Below, one piece after another: positions 43,394 through 50,863 of a DNA stretch of 50,863 nt. How positions within the stretch are numbered: the first letter of the stretch is position 1; each line of letters starts with the position of its first letter. The notes beneath the pieces were generated by a model that worked only from the letters and a program-made list of their open reading frames with translations, ran no database searches and was not told the DNA's origin. The position numbers were made by a program, and so were the translations under genes. This stretch comes from Nitrospirales bacterium (GTDB taxonomy: Bacteria > Nitrospirota > Nitrospiria > Nitrospirales > UBA8639): assembly GCA_029261355.1 (NCBI GenBank), contig JAJDBM010000011.1, positions 1 through 50,863 of the forward strand. Direction: 5' to 3'.

Positions 43394-45520
43394 CTAGAAT
43401 CCCATTTCACTGATGAGTATCGAAAGGCTCCAATCCCAGAATCGTGCCACAAAGCTGTGGGGCTCACCGTTCACATGGATGACGCCTTTAATCACTTGAT
43501 TCGGCAGTTTTTGTTTGTCAATGGGGGTTAGCGTAATGCGGTAGACTGCTGCCTCGGGGCGCAGGTCACCATTTAGATCTTTGCGTACGGGAATGTCTCC
43601 GCCAAAGATGGAGGCAAGATAGGGTATTTCGAGTATTTCTTCATCCACTTCTCGTATGTCTTTAATCCGTGCACGACGAGTGGGACGTAGTGGATCGTCT
43701 GGGATAAAAGTCGCGTCTTGTCCCACTGATAACCGTGGTAATTCTGTTTCCGGTGATAAGCCCACCAGTTCGATCTGTTCAAGGTTAATCAGCCGAGCCA
43801 ACGGAAGTTTTTCGTTGATCCAGCGATCAGGGTGCAAGGAGCGCTGAAGGTCAACCACCATGCCTGAAAATGGCGCTTTCAACTCTAAGTTTTCCTGCCT
43901 TTCACGTAATCCTTCTAGCTTCGATCTCTGCATCTTCAACTCTTCAATAATTACGGGGGTTTTTGTCAACTGGTCGGCATTGCCAGCGATCCTAGAGAGC
44001 CAGATGTTGAGCGCCTGTAATTGTTGCGTCGTTTGCATGATGTCACGTTCAAGGGTCGGAGCCTCTAAGCGGACAAGGACATCCCCCTTTTTGATGGTTT
44101 GACCATTATTCATGGTTACCTGAATCAGCCGACCAGGGGTGGGAGAGAAAATCGTTGTATGGAGTTGGGATTGGGAGATACCTGGAATGGAGACGCGTGT
44201 ACTCCAGGGAATGCAGACAAGTATGACAAGGAAGACGAATAAGACTCCGGTTATCCAAATTCGATTTTTGAGAAGGATGTCATGACGGAGTTTCCACCAT
44301 TCTGTCAGTTCCTGTGTCACAGGCATGAGAATAAACCAGACAATTTCGACCGCAAATAAGATGATCCCCAGCAGTTTGAAGAAATAGTGATAGACGAGAA
44401 GGGCGATTCCTAAAAAGAGGAAGAACCGGAATACCCAAATGGACCATGCATAGATGATGAGAGAATTTCTCATTTTAGGAGAGAATGTTTCGGGTGGGTG
44501 TGCCCCAAGGCCAAATGTCCATTCCCGCATTTTCCACCGTCCAATGGTGAAGGCTCGCTGTTGGAGATTGGGGACTCCCAGCCAATCAGAGAGGAAGTAG
44601 TATCCGTCAAAACGTAATAACGGGTTGAGATTAATCGCGACAGACATGACCCAACTTGTTGTGGCTAAGGTGAAGGCGATACTGCGGAAAATGCCATCTG
44701 GGAGGAAATTCCATAAAAAGGTGGCCAACATGGCGATGCCGAGCTCAACAATCACGCCAGCGGCGGCAATGTTCAGACGCTCATTGCGTCGCGTGAGTCG
44801 CCAGGCATCCGTGGTGTCGGTGTAGAGCACAGGGAACATGACCAAAAAAGCCACACCCATCGTATGGACTCGACAGCCAAATTTTGTCGTGGTATAGGCA
44901 TGTCCTAATTCATGTAAGACCTTGACTCCACATAAAGCAAACCCAAAAGCTAACATACCTTCTAGTGTGAACATATGGAGGAAGGTATTGGAGAAAGTGT
45001 CCCATTGGCGACTGACGAGATATATTCCCATAACGCCAAGAAATATCACTATGATTGCGATTCTTTTTGTCATGAGTGGTGCAATATATGGCAAGGTTAT
45101 TTTGAGCAGACGATCGGGTTGTGTGAGAGGTATTTTGAAAAAGAGATAGTGATGGACCAATGCGGTGAGCCAATGTTGTTTGCGAGCTACTGCTTGCATG
45201 GCAAACGAGGCACTTCCACCAGATTGCGGGTTTTGTGTCAAATGATTGGTATAGAGAAAATTGATGAACTCCTCCACTTCTTTTTGAGTGGTAGAGGAGG
45301 TTGTTTCAGAGGTGACTCGTGTGATGAGGTGTTCGAGAGTTCCTGCTTTCCATCGTGATAACAGTTGATAGGCGCCCCAACCAATTTGAAAATAGGCATT
45401 CCGGATAGGGTCGACAATCGTCCATGTTGGCTCTCCTTGAATGGTGGCCATACCTTTGACAATTTGTATATCGTCACGTAGAGGAGGGAGCGATAGGTCT
45501 TGAGGAGGTTGATTGTCCAT
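43394..45520 (-). CDS. PqqD-like / M50 zinc protease / HlyD fusion membrane protein
   Basis: This 708-residue inner-membrane protein has three parts. Residues about 15-100 resemble PqqD-type peptide-binding domains (LPPLRDDIQIVKGMATIQG, then TWTIVDPIRNAYFQIGWGAY). Residues about 130-420 are polytopic with the site-2-protease motif VLHELGHAYTTTKFGC (HExxH at about 203-207) and the distal ligand block NPLLRFDGYYFLSDWL (about 302). From about 455 on comes a HlyD-type adaptor with a lipoyl half-motif SPTPGRLIQVTMNNGQTIKK, a coiled hairpin and ELKAPFSGMVVDLQ. Its ATG overlaps the upstream stop by one base (TAATG), so translation is coupled. Such fusions are annotated as putative peptide zinc metalloproteases. 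Here it replaces the pump of a TolC/HlyD system. Confidence 0.88.
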   Translation of the reverse strand: MDNQPPQDLSLPPLRDDIQIVKGMATIQGEPTWTIVDPIRNAYFQIGWGAYQLLSRWKAGTLEHLITRVTSETTSSTTQKEVEEFINFLYTNHLTQNPQSGGSASFAMQAVARKQHWLTALVHHYLFFKIPLTQPDRLLKITLPYIAPLMTKRIAIIVIFLGVMGIYLVSRQWDTFSNTFLHMFTLEGMLAFGFALCGVKVLHELGHAYTTTKFGCRVHTMGVAFLVMFPVLYTDTTDAWRLTRRNERLNIAAAGVIVELGIAMLATFLWNFLPDGIFRSIAFTLATTSWVMSVAINLNPLLRFDGYYFLSDWLGVPNLQQRAFTIGRWKMREWTFGLGAHPPETFSPKMRNSLIIYAWSIWVFRFFLFLGIALLVYHYFFKLLGIILFAVEIVWFILMPVTQELTEWWKLRHDILLKNRIWITGVLFVFLVILVCIPWSTRVSIPGISQSQLHTTIFSPTPGRLIQVTMNNGQTIKKGDVLVRLEAPTLERDIMQTTQQLQALNIWLSRIAGNADQLTKTPVIIEELKMQRSKLEGLRERQENLELKAPFSGMVVDLQRSLHPDRWINEKLPLARLINLEQIELVGLSPETELPRLSVGQDATFIPDDPLRPTRRARIKDIREVDEEILEIPYLASIFGGDIPVRKDLNGDLRPEAAVYRITLTPIDKQKLPNQVIKGVIHVNGEPHSFVARFWDWSLSILISEMGF

Positions 45521-46968
45521 TAGAAGCCGAGATACTGGCGTGTTGTTGAAATTGGACGGCGAAATAAGAGAAAGAAGACGGAAGTTTTTTCGCCGTAGAT
45601 TTTGGCGGTGCCACGCCATCCGATTCGAATGTCAGGGGGAGTTTCTTGTAATGTGCCGGTGACTTTATAGGCCAACACTTGTTCAGGTAACTGGACGGCT
45701 TGATAACTTGCATGGGTCAGCGTGGCCGCTAGTGTTTCCAATGGTTTGGCATCGAGGAATACTTCAATGGGCGCCTGTTCTTTCAGAATAATGGCGTCGA
45801 CCACGGGGAGTTCGATGGCCAACTCTATTTTGCCCGGGTCCGCAATTTCCATGATCCGTTCTCCTGCCTCGATTGGGCGGCCAATCCAATCCGATTGATC
45901 GGAGTATAAGAGCAACCCCGTTTTGGTGGCTTTCACTTCCACTTGTTCAAGTCGTTCTAGGGTATAGTCGAGTTCGGTCTCTCGTAAATGGACCTCTGCT
46001 TTGAGTAATGGAAGGTGAGCCTCATTGTCGTCGACAGAGAAGGCTTCCTGTGCGGCTTTTCGATATTCTGCGATGGCCTTCGAGAGATTTTGTTCAGCCA
46101 CTTCATAGGCGCTGCGAAGATTGGTGCTTTCATAGACGAATAGGCTTTCTCCAATTTTGACGGACGTATTGGGATGAACCAGAATTTCAGCAATAATCCC
46201 ATCCATTGGGGCACTGATCATGGCTGGATCTTTTGCGACAATCTCTACTGGAGCCAACGTTGATAGGTGAACGGGGAGGGCTAGTGTGATCAGGCCAACC
46301 ATTAATGCCAGCCAGAAGAGCCATGTTCGTATTCCATTCCTATTGATTGTAACTTTTTTCTTGCCTGTGAGTGCGCCCCAGGCGTGGGCATAGGTGTCTG
46401 ACAATCGTTGAGCAACTGTAGCTTCACTATCTTCCCAAGGGGTTTCCTTTGAAAGCCAAAGACCACCGAGGAATGTTTTGTCCGGTAATATGAAGGGACA
46501 CCATAAGACATGAGCGAACGAGAATTCTTTCCATTCAGCCTTGAGATCTGGTGAACCATCACTGTCAGAGAAGCGTTGGGTTTTGGGTTTGTCGCCCGTC
46601 TCACGATGCTTGTGTAATGTTCGCTCGAGCCATTGAGTGAGTGGGGCATCACGTTCTACCACAGGGACGCTTGATGCGGTTTCAAGGTGACATGGTTTTC
46701 GTGGTGTTGATCCGGCTTGAAAAAGAAATGCTTGTCGATAGGGCAATAATCGACGGGTTTCGTTGACGGTGAGAAATTGTAGTTCCTTAATGCTTTGAGC
46801 CATTCGAGCTTGGGGCTCTAATTGGAGGAGCGTGAAGATCGCTTGGAGTTCAAGGGGCGGTGGCTCTGGAATCTCTTGGGAGCTTGAAGAGGCAGACGCA
46901 TCAACCGATGGCTGAGGGGATGGTGTGTGTGCCTGCTCGAGAACGGAAGCTCTGGATTCGTCTGGCAT
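45520..46968 (-). CDS. HlyD-family adaptor with N-terminal GAF-like domain
   Basis: The 482 residues split into a cytoplasmic GAF-like region (about 40-205, with LELQAIFTLLQLEPQARMAQ, TRRLLPYRQAFLFQAG and GLWLSKETPW), one membrane helix (TWLFWLALMVGLITLALPV, about 214-232) and a periplasmic HlyD domain. That domain has the lipoyl motif ISAPMDGIIAEILVHPNTSV, a helical hairpin, and VEVKATKTGLLLYSDQ. An adaptor with a possible sensory domain on the cytoplasmic side is unusual. It sits between the simpler HlyD gene (41 bases upstream) and the M50 fusion (overlap one base) in a four-gene operon. Confidence 0.82.
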   Translation of the reverse strand: MPDESRASVLEQAHTPSPQPSVDASASSSSQEIPEPPPLELQAIFTLLQLEPQARMAQSIKELQFLTVNETRRLLPYRQAFLFQAGSTPRKPCHLETASSVPVVERDAPLTQWLERTLHKHRETGDKPKTQRFSDSDGSPDLKAEWKEFSFAHVLWCPFILPDKTFLGGLWLSKETPWEDSEATVAQRLSDTYAHAWGALTGKKKVTINRNGIRTWLFWLALMVGLITLALPVHLSTLAPVEIVAKDPAMISAPMDGIIAEILVHPNTSVKIGESLFVYESTNLRSAYEVAEQNLSKAIAEYRKAAQEAFSVDDNEAHLPLLKAEVHLRETELDYTLERLEQVEVKATKTGLLLYSDQSDWIGRPIEAGERIMEIADPGKIELAIELPVVDAIILKEQAPIEVFLDAKPLETLAATLTHASYQAVQLPEQVLAYKVTGTLQETPPDIRIGWRGTAKIYGEKTSVFFLLFRRPISTTRQYLGF

Positions 46969-47009
46969 AGTGGCTTTCTGAAAGGTTCATTGAACCTTTT
47001 GTGGGCATG

Positions 47010-47903
47010 TTACTGCTTGATAGTCGATAGGCGTTTTCGTGTGTTGTGTTGTGTCTGTTTTCTTTTTGAATGCGCATTCGTGCTGTCTATTTTTTCTAGG
47101 GTGACAGCCTTGGGTTTGTTGGAGAACAGGGCACTACCACTCATGCCGGATAACATGGACTTTGGTTTGTGTTTGAATTTTCCACTGACTCGAATGGTTT
47201 GACTGACGGGGTCAATGCTTGCTCCAAGGTCTGTGACTGTTCCTGAGTGGGTCTGTCCTGTTTCGTCAACAGTGAACTGAAATGTCATGCCTTTTTTGAG
47301 CCATGAAATCGATGAAGATGGAAGAATAAGTTCAACCTCAAAGCGGCTATCGTCCAAGATGCTGAATAACTCATCATATGGATTGACACTTTCATATTGA
47401 TGGACCAACATTTTAATGACTCTTCCAGAAAATGGTGCGTGAATTGTGCAATGTTGGGTATTGATGGTGGCAATGTTGATCGCGGTTATGGATTTCTTAA
47501 CATCCACTTTGGCCATATCGACTTCTAGCTGTCCAATAGAGTTGAGAGAGGCCATCTCTAGATTGTTCTCTAGAGTCATTTTTCTTGCTTCATATTCCGT
47601 TCGCGCTGCATTAAGCTCCGCGTGATATTTTTTACAATCAAACTTCACCAAGGCTTGTCCCTTTTTAAAACGTTGTCCATCTTTGAATGGCAGATGAATG
47701 ATGCGTGCTTGGATGTCACTCGATATCGTTGCACTGACGGCTGGCTTGATAAGGCCGCGAATTGTGTCGAGTCCAGAGGTTTGTGTGGCTGTGGGCTTTT
47801 TCGCTTTAGATTCTGCAATCTCAGGCGCGACGATCATGAGGCAGTACATGACTACATTGAGCCAGACAATTCTCTGAGGATATGGTGTCAGCAAAGAATT
47901 CAT
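47010..47903 (-). CDS. HlyD-family periplasmic adaptor protein
   Basis: This 297-residue membrane-fusion protein bridges inner-membrane partners to TolC. An N-terminal hydrophobic segment (VWLNVVMYCLMIVAPEIAES) precedes the half-lipoyl SDIQARIIHLPFKDGQRFKK, a short helical hairpin, CTIHAPFSGRVIKMLVHQYE, and beta domains (GTVTDLGASIDPVSQTIRVS). The C-terminus is basic. The start ATG at 47903 overlaps the TolC stop as ATGA, so it is coupled to the outer-membrane component. Confidence 0.88.
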   Translation of the reverse strand: MNSLLTPYPQRIVWLNVVMYCLMIVAPEIAESKAKKPTATQTSGLDTIRGLIKPAVSATISSDIQARIIHLPFKDGQRFKKGQALVKFDCKKYHAELNAARTEYEARKMTLENNLEMASLNSIGQLEVDMAKVDVKKSITAINIATINTQHCTIHAPFSGRVIKMLVHQYESVNPYDELFSILDDSRFEVELILPSSSISWLKKGMTFQFTVDETGQTHSGTVTDLGASIDPVSQTIRVSGKFKHKPKSMLSGMSGSALFSNKPKAVTLEKIDSTNAHSKRKQTQHNTRKRLSTIKQ

Positions 47904-49408
47904 GAGTCTTGTTCGGAGGTTCTCATCGTGTTATCCGCTTGAACGAGCATATCCCATCTCGTACGTAATTTATTCGCGAGTTCAATGACTGTCGTCTCCT
48001 TGGTGGTGATGGGTACTGGATCTTCGCCAATTGCGCCGATGAGATTGGCGTAAGCCGTTTCAAGTTCTGATAGGGCAACATCGTAGCGAAGTTCGGCGAG
48101 TAAGTTGTTGAGGCGTTCCCTTATGACCATTTGTTCACTCACACGTTTGGTTTTCCATGACACGTGGACATGTTTGCCTATTTCTTTTTGCGTGTCATAG
48201 AACATTTTTGTACTGCGTACTTCCATGTGCGCAGCGGTGAGTTGAGCCATGCTGACATGGACTTGAGTCATAATAGCCATGGTCAATGCCATACTTTGAG
48301 CTTCAAGGAGTTGATCTTGTGCCTCAATCATCTTGAATTGGGCTGGTTGTCGGAAGAGAGAGAGAAGATTCCAACTGATTTTCGCTCCGTATGTCAGCCA
48401 ATGATTGTTAAACAGAAATGAGTTGTTATTGTAGTTTGGTCCAAATTCAATGTTGAGTTTGGGTAACATGTCTAAAATGGCGGCTTTGGTTTCACGAGTG
48501 TTAATGCGTTGTCGATAATCAATGGCTCGAAGTTCTGATCGGTTTCCGAGCGCTCGGCGTTCTAAGACTTCCAGATCCAATTTCCTATCAGGAATGAGAG
48601 TCTGACGTTTAGGCAATGCCAGTTCAAATGATTCACCTGGAGCCAGATTGATGAGTTTGGCAAGTTCGAATCTTGCTAACGACAGTTTGTGATGAAGCTT
48701 GTGAATTTCGTTGTGCGTCGTCATCAATTCACGTTGATACTTGAGAGTGGCGAGTGGTGAGTCTAAATGTCGTTCTTGCACGGATTGAGAATCTTTGAGA
48801 GCTTTTGATACCCAATCATCAAGATGCGCGAGTCGTCCTAGGATGCGATCGGAGCTGACGGCACGCCAGTAGGCGATGCGTACATCTTGAGTCACTCTAT
48901 TGGCGACCCGTCGTTTTTCTTCTTCGGCGATCAAGACGTCATCTGCGGCTTGTTGGGCCCGAATATATGACAGTCCAAAATCCAGCACATCCCAACTTAA
49001 TGATAAGTCTGCGGTGAAGAGGTTTTTGTCTGATGATGTCGATGGTTCCAGTGATGTTTGGCCGCTGAGGAGTGAGCGACTTGTGGCCCCACTGAAATTA
49101 TTTCTGCCATCATAGCCTGCATTCGCCGCTAACTTGGGAAGGAGGTCATAATGCGACAGATCGAGTTTGTTATGGGCGAGCATGGTTTTCATCAGTTCAA
49201 CCCTGGCCTCGAGGTTGTATTTCAGCGCACGCGCCATCGCTTCATACAGGTCAATTGGAGCTTGGATAGCCTCCTGCCCTTTATGTAAGTTTTCCAGATG
49301 ATGGTCAACTCGCCTGTGAATGTCTTGTTCCGTTAGCACCGTTGGGGTGATCATACAACCATTGAGTAAGAAAAATAGACTGATGATTTTATTTATTTTT
49401 ATATACAT
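47900..49408 (-). CDS. TolC-family outer-membrane efflux lipoprotein
   Basis: This 502-residue outer-membrane channel heads the exporter operon. The N-terminus has a signal peptide ending in a lipobox (LFFLLNGCMITP), so the mature protein is lipid-anchored. Two long alpha-helical repeats follow, with YEAMARALKYNLEARVELMK at the start of repeat 1, NLFTADLSLSWDVLDFGLSY in the first strand-turn, RALGNRSELRAIDYRQRINT at the start of repeat 2, and NNHWLTYGAKISWNLLSLF. TolC trimers form the exit duct in secretion and efflux systems. ATG 49408 is chosen over the adjoining TTG. The 460 bases upstream presumably carry the operon promoter. Confidence 0.9.
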   Translation of the reverse strand: MYIKINKIISLFFLLNGCMITPTVLTEQDIHRRVDHHLENLHKGQEAIQAPIDLYEAMARALKYNLEARVELMKTMLAHNKLDLSHYDLLPKLAANAGYDGRNNFSGATSRSLLSGQTSLEPSTSSDKNLFTADLSLSWDVLDFGLSYIRAQQAADDVLIAEEEKRRVANRVTQDVRIAYWRAVSSDRILGRLAHLDDWVSKALKDSQSVQERHLDSPLATLKYQRELMTTHNEIHKLHHKLSLARFELAKLINLAPGESFELALPKRQTLIPDRKLDLEVLERRALGNRSELRAIDYRQRINTRETKAAILDMLPKLNIEFGPNYNNNSFLFNNHWLTYGAKISWNLLSLFRQPAQFKMIEAQDQLLEAQSMALTMAIMTQVHVSMAQLTAAHMEVRSTKMFYDTQKEIGKHVHVSWKTKRVSEQMVIRERLNNLLAELRYDVALSELETAYANLIGAIGEDPVPITTKETTVIELANKLRTRWDMLVQADNTMRTSEQDS

Positions 49409-49874
49409 CAAGAGTGATATTCCAAATATGAATATGCGGGATAGGATTTTTGTTCTCTCCCATAGACCTCATACTCATTTCAATAATTGCCTGCTTATAT
49501 CTTGTCGAAGGTCTGCATAGTTTTTTCTCTATCCAAAATATCGGTACTTCTCTAATGAAAATGTATTTTTTAGACATTTTGCTTCGATGAAGGTCTCATG
49601 GGCGGGCAAATGAATCATGTCCAATGCCACGTAAAAACTGGCACCCGGGCCTATTATTTTATGTGGCGATAAAAAAAGACGCAATGAGTTCACCTTGGCA
49701 GATCCAAGGGAAATCACAACGCCTTCACCTTGCTGGACGTTTTGCCAGCTCGCTAAGACATTTGGTGATGTTTGAGGGGAAGGGGGTAGCTAAACACTCC
49801 CAACACTACATTCGGAGAAGTGAGGGGTAAACTTTAGGGTTTTATTGTCCGTTGTATTTTATTTGAATCGAGCT
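49409..49874. other. Intergenic stretch upstream of exporter operon
   Basis: No gene is supported. A minus-strand frame ending at 49529 is open for about 85 codons and contains VISLGSAKVNSLRLFLSPHK and FYVALDMIHLPAHETFIEAK, which looks protein-like. It has only a GTG start and no family. It may be the tail of a lost gene. The operon promoter should lie in the AT-rich part near 49409-49560. Confidence 0.35.
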
Positions 49875-50669
49875 TTAAGGTGGTGGTGGTTTAACCCTAT
49901 TTCCTGCCATCCGAATCATCAGGGTGCGAGGGAGAAATCGTGTGAGCCTATCAGAGAGCCATCCTTGCCAGCCAATCGTGACGCGAGGTTGTTTCTTTTC
50001 GATGGCTTCCAGAGAGGTCTGTACAACTTGACTGACTGTTTGAGGGCCGATGGGATTTCGAGGGTGGTAGCCTGCGGTATTGTGGAAATTGGTTTCTGTA
50101 TACCCTGGACAACAGGCTTGAATGGAGACCCCGGACTCCCGGACTTCTTCGGCGAGTGCTTCTGAAAAAGAAAGAAGGAAGGCTTTGGTCGCGGCATATT
50201 CAGCGATATATGGAATGGGAAGAAAGCCGGCTACCGAGGAGACATTGATAATGGTCCCAGTTTGTCGTTCGATCATTGCTGGTAAAAAGAGGCGAGTGCT
50301 TTCTACTATGGTGTTGATATGCAATTGAAGCATTTCCTGGATACGAGGAAGTGCCATATTCACGAATTCACCATATAACCCAAAGCCGGCGTTGTTGATG
50401 AGCATGTCGACAGGCTTCCCACAATCACGAGCGGCGACAAACAACTGATGTGCGGATCCGGCCAACGAAAGGTCTAGGCATTGGGTCGAAATTTCCACCT
50501 CATGCAATTGGGTAATTTCTTTAGAGACGGACTGTAACCGAAGTTCATCTCTCCCGATCAATAAGAGTGCATGGCCCTGGGCCGCAAGTACTCGAGCATA
50601 TTCTGCCCCGATGCCTTGTGACGCTCCTGTAATGATAGCCAGGCCGTGATCTTGATTTTGATATATCAT
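49875..50669 (-). CDS. Short-chain dehydrogenase/reductase (SDR) family oxidoreductase
   Basis: This 264-residue cytoplasmic NAD(P)-dependent oxidoreductase is of the classical SDR type. The cofactor motif ITGASQGIGAEYARVL opens the protein and LLLIGRDELRLQ suggests NADPH preference. MLINNAGFGLYGEF is the structural NNAG, NVSSVAGFLPIPYIAEYAAT the catalytic Ser and Tyr, and the Lys follows at YxxxK (YAATK). The length is normal. ATG 50669 is the first start. It is separate from the exporter operon, and its substrate is unknown; the family fits short-chain or fatty-acyl carbonyl substrates. Confidence 0.9.
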   Translation of the reverse strand: MIYQNQDHGLAIITGASQGIGAEYARVLAAQGHALLLIGRDELRLQSVSKEITQLHEVEISTQCLDLSLAGSAHQLFVAARDCGKPVDMLINNAGFGLYGEFVNMALPRIQEMLQLHINTIVESTRLFLPAMIERQTGTIINVSSVAGFLPIPYIAEYAATKAFLLSFSEALAEEVRESGVSIQACCPGYTETNFHNTAGYHPRNPIGPQTVSQVVQTSLEAIEKKQPRVTIGWQGWLSDRLTRFLPRTLMIRMAGNRVKPPPP

Positions 50670-50722
50670 ATTGGGGAGTTCAATATTGAGAGGTATGGGT
50701 TAGTGAGGGGTTTTTTCAATGT

Positions 50723-50863
50723 TGGTCTTCCCCCGATTTCGTGGACGGGTTAGTTAAGAGTTTTTGCGACCTGTTTTGCAAAGGCTTTGGGCGACAATCC
50801 TTTGGTATAAGAGTGTTGCCGCTGCCGATTATAAAACCGTTCAATATAGTCAAAAATATCCGT
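50723..50863 (-). mobile_element. Right end of an IS3-family element (partial)
   Basis: Downstream of the transposase stop the minus strand carries GTCCACGAAATCGGGGGAAG followed by ACCA, a terminal-repeat-like sequence ending in CA at about 50723 (or 50720). The rest of the element lies beyond the window. Its end does not obviously match the end at 149, so the two flanking elements are probably different types. Confidence 0.55.
50750..50863 (-). CDS. IS3-family transposase OrfB, C-terminal fragment cut by window edge
   Basis: The last 37 codons of an OrfB read in from the right edge and include IFDYIERFYNRQRQHSYTKG and LSPKAFAKQVAKTLN. This is the conserved C-terminal helix of the IS3 integrase-type transposase (compare IFEYIEVFYNRQRRHS). 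The frame is intact to the stop, so this copy may be functional, but the catalytic core is outside. Confidence 0.78.
   Translation of the reverse strand, partial: TDIFDYIERFYNRQRQHSYTKGLSPKAFAKQVAKTLN

Noticed and set aside
43394-45520. M50 gene as an ordinary site-2 protease that activates a sigma factor
   Set aside because: The HlyD domain, PqqD-like domain and operon with TolC and two further HlyD genes point to export, and no anti-sigma or sigma gene is nearby.
1-50863. Window as a composite transposon bounded by two copies of one IS
   Set aside because: The left fragment is the start and the right fragment the end of a transposase, and the visible terminal sequences differ, so a matched pair cannot be claimed.

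Overview
The window comes from a Gram-negative bacterium: it encodes outer-membrane TolC and lipoprotein signals, MsbA-type export and LPS-kinase-like folds. The phylum cannot be fixed from the sequence; the mix of housekeeping genes with c-di-GMP genes and IS-littered surface loci would fit a Nitrospirota-like environmental bacterium, but this is only an impression. No tRNA, rRNA or CRISPR array was seen.

Layout. (1) The window is bounded by fragments of two IS3-type elements, at 1-149 and 50723-50863. (2) 180-25162 is a cell-surface polysaccharide or lipid-modification island. It holds two GT61 glycosyltransferases, a B12-type radical SAM enzyme, a hexapeptide acyltransferase, an MBOAT/SGNH O-acylation pair, two kinase-fold proteins, a GpmA-type mutase, a 2OG-Fe(II) oxygenase, another SGNH hydrolase, an AsnB amidotransferase, a GT2, two GT4 enzymes and an MsbA-like ABC exporter. 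The island is peppered with decayed IS3-family copies at 2760-3490, 6299-7470 and 11710-11996. (3) 25300-28360 is gene-poor, with a DUF2141 protein, a KtrA-type K+ regulator and several very small possible genes. (4) 28359-34098 is housekeeping and signalling: tRNA m1A58 methyltransferase, response regulator plus HD-GYP, rhodanese, PyrE, an unknown protein with an internal duplication, and an HDOD protein. (5) 34165-49408 is the most interesting part. A diguanylate cyclase lies directly behind a 2124-residue surface protein carrying an LEPR-type N-terminus, a caspase-like DUF4347 domain, seven delta-60 repeats, six beta-helix repeats and a cadherin domain. A four-gene operon follows upstream: TolC lipoprotein, HlyD adaptor, GAF-like/HlyD protein, and PqqD-like/M50 protease/HlyD fusion. 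(6) An SDR oxidoreductase closes the window.

Working model (inference). The island genes build, decorate and export a surface glycan. The operon at 43394-49408 looks like an envelope-spanning exporter with TolC and three HlyD-type proteins, but no ABC ATPase or RND pump; a membrane zinc protease fused to an adaptor takes that place. Its likely client is the giant protein at 35737-42111, whose C-terminus has a hydrophobic segment that could be a membrane anchor. Cotranscription of the giant gene with a diguanylate cyclase suggests c-di-GMP control, analogous to LapA-type adhesins but made of different parts.
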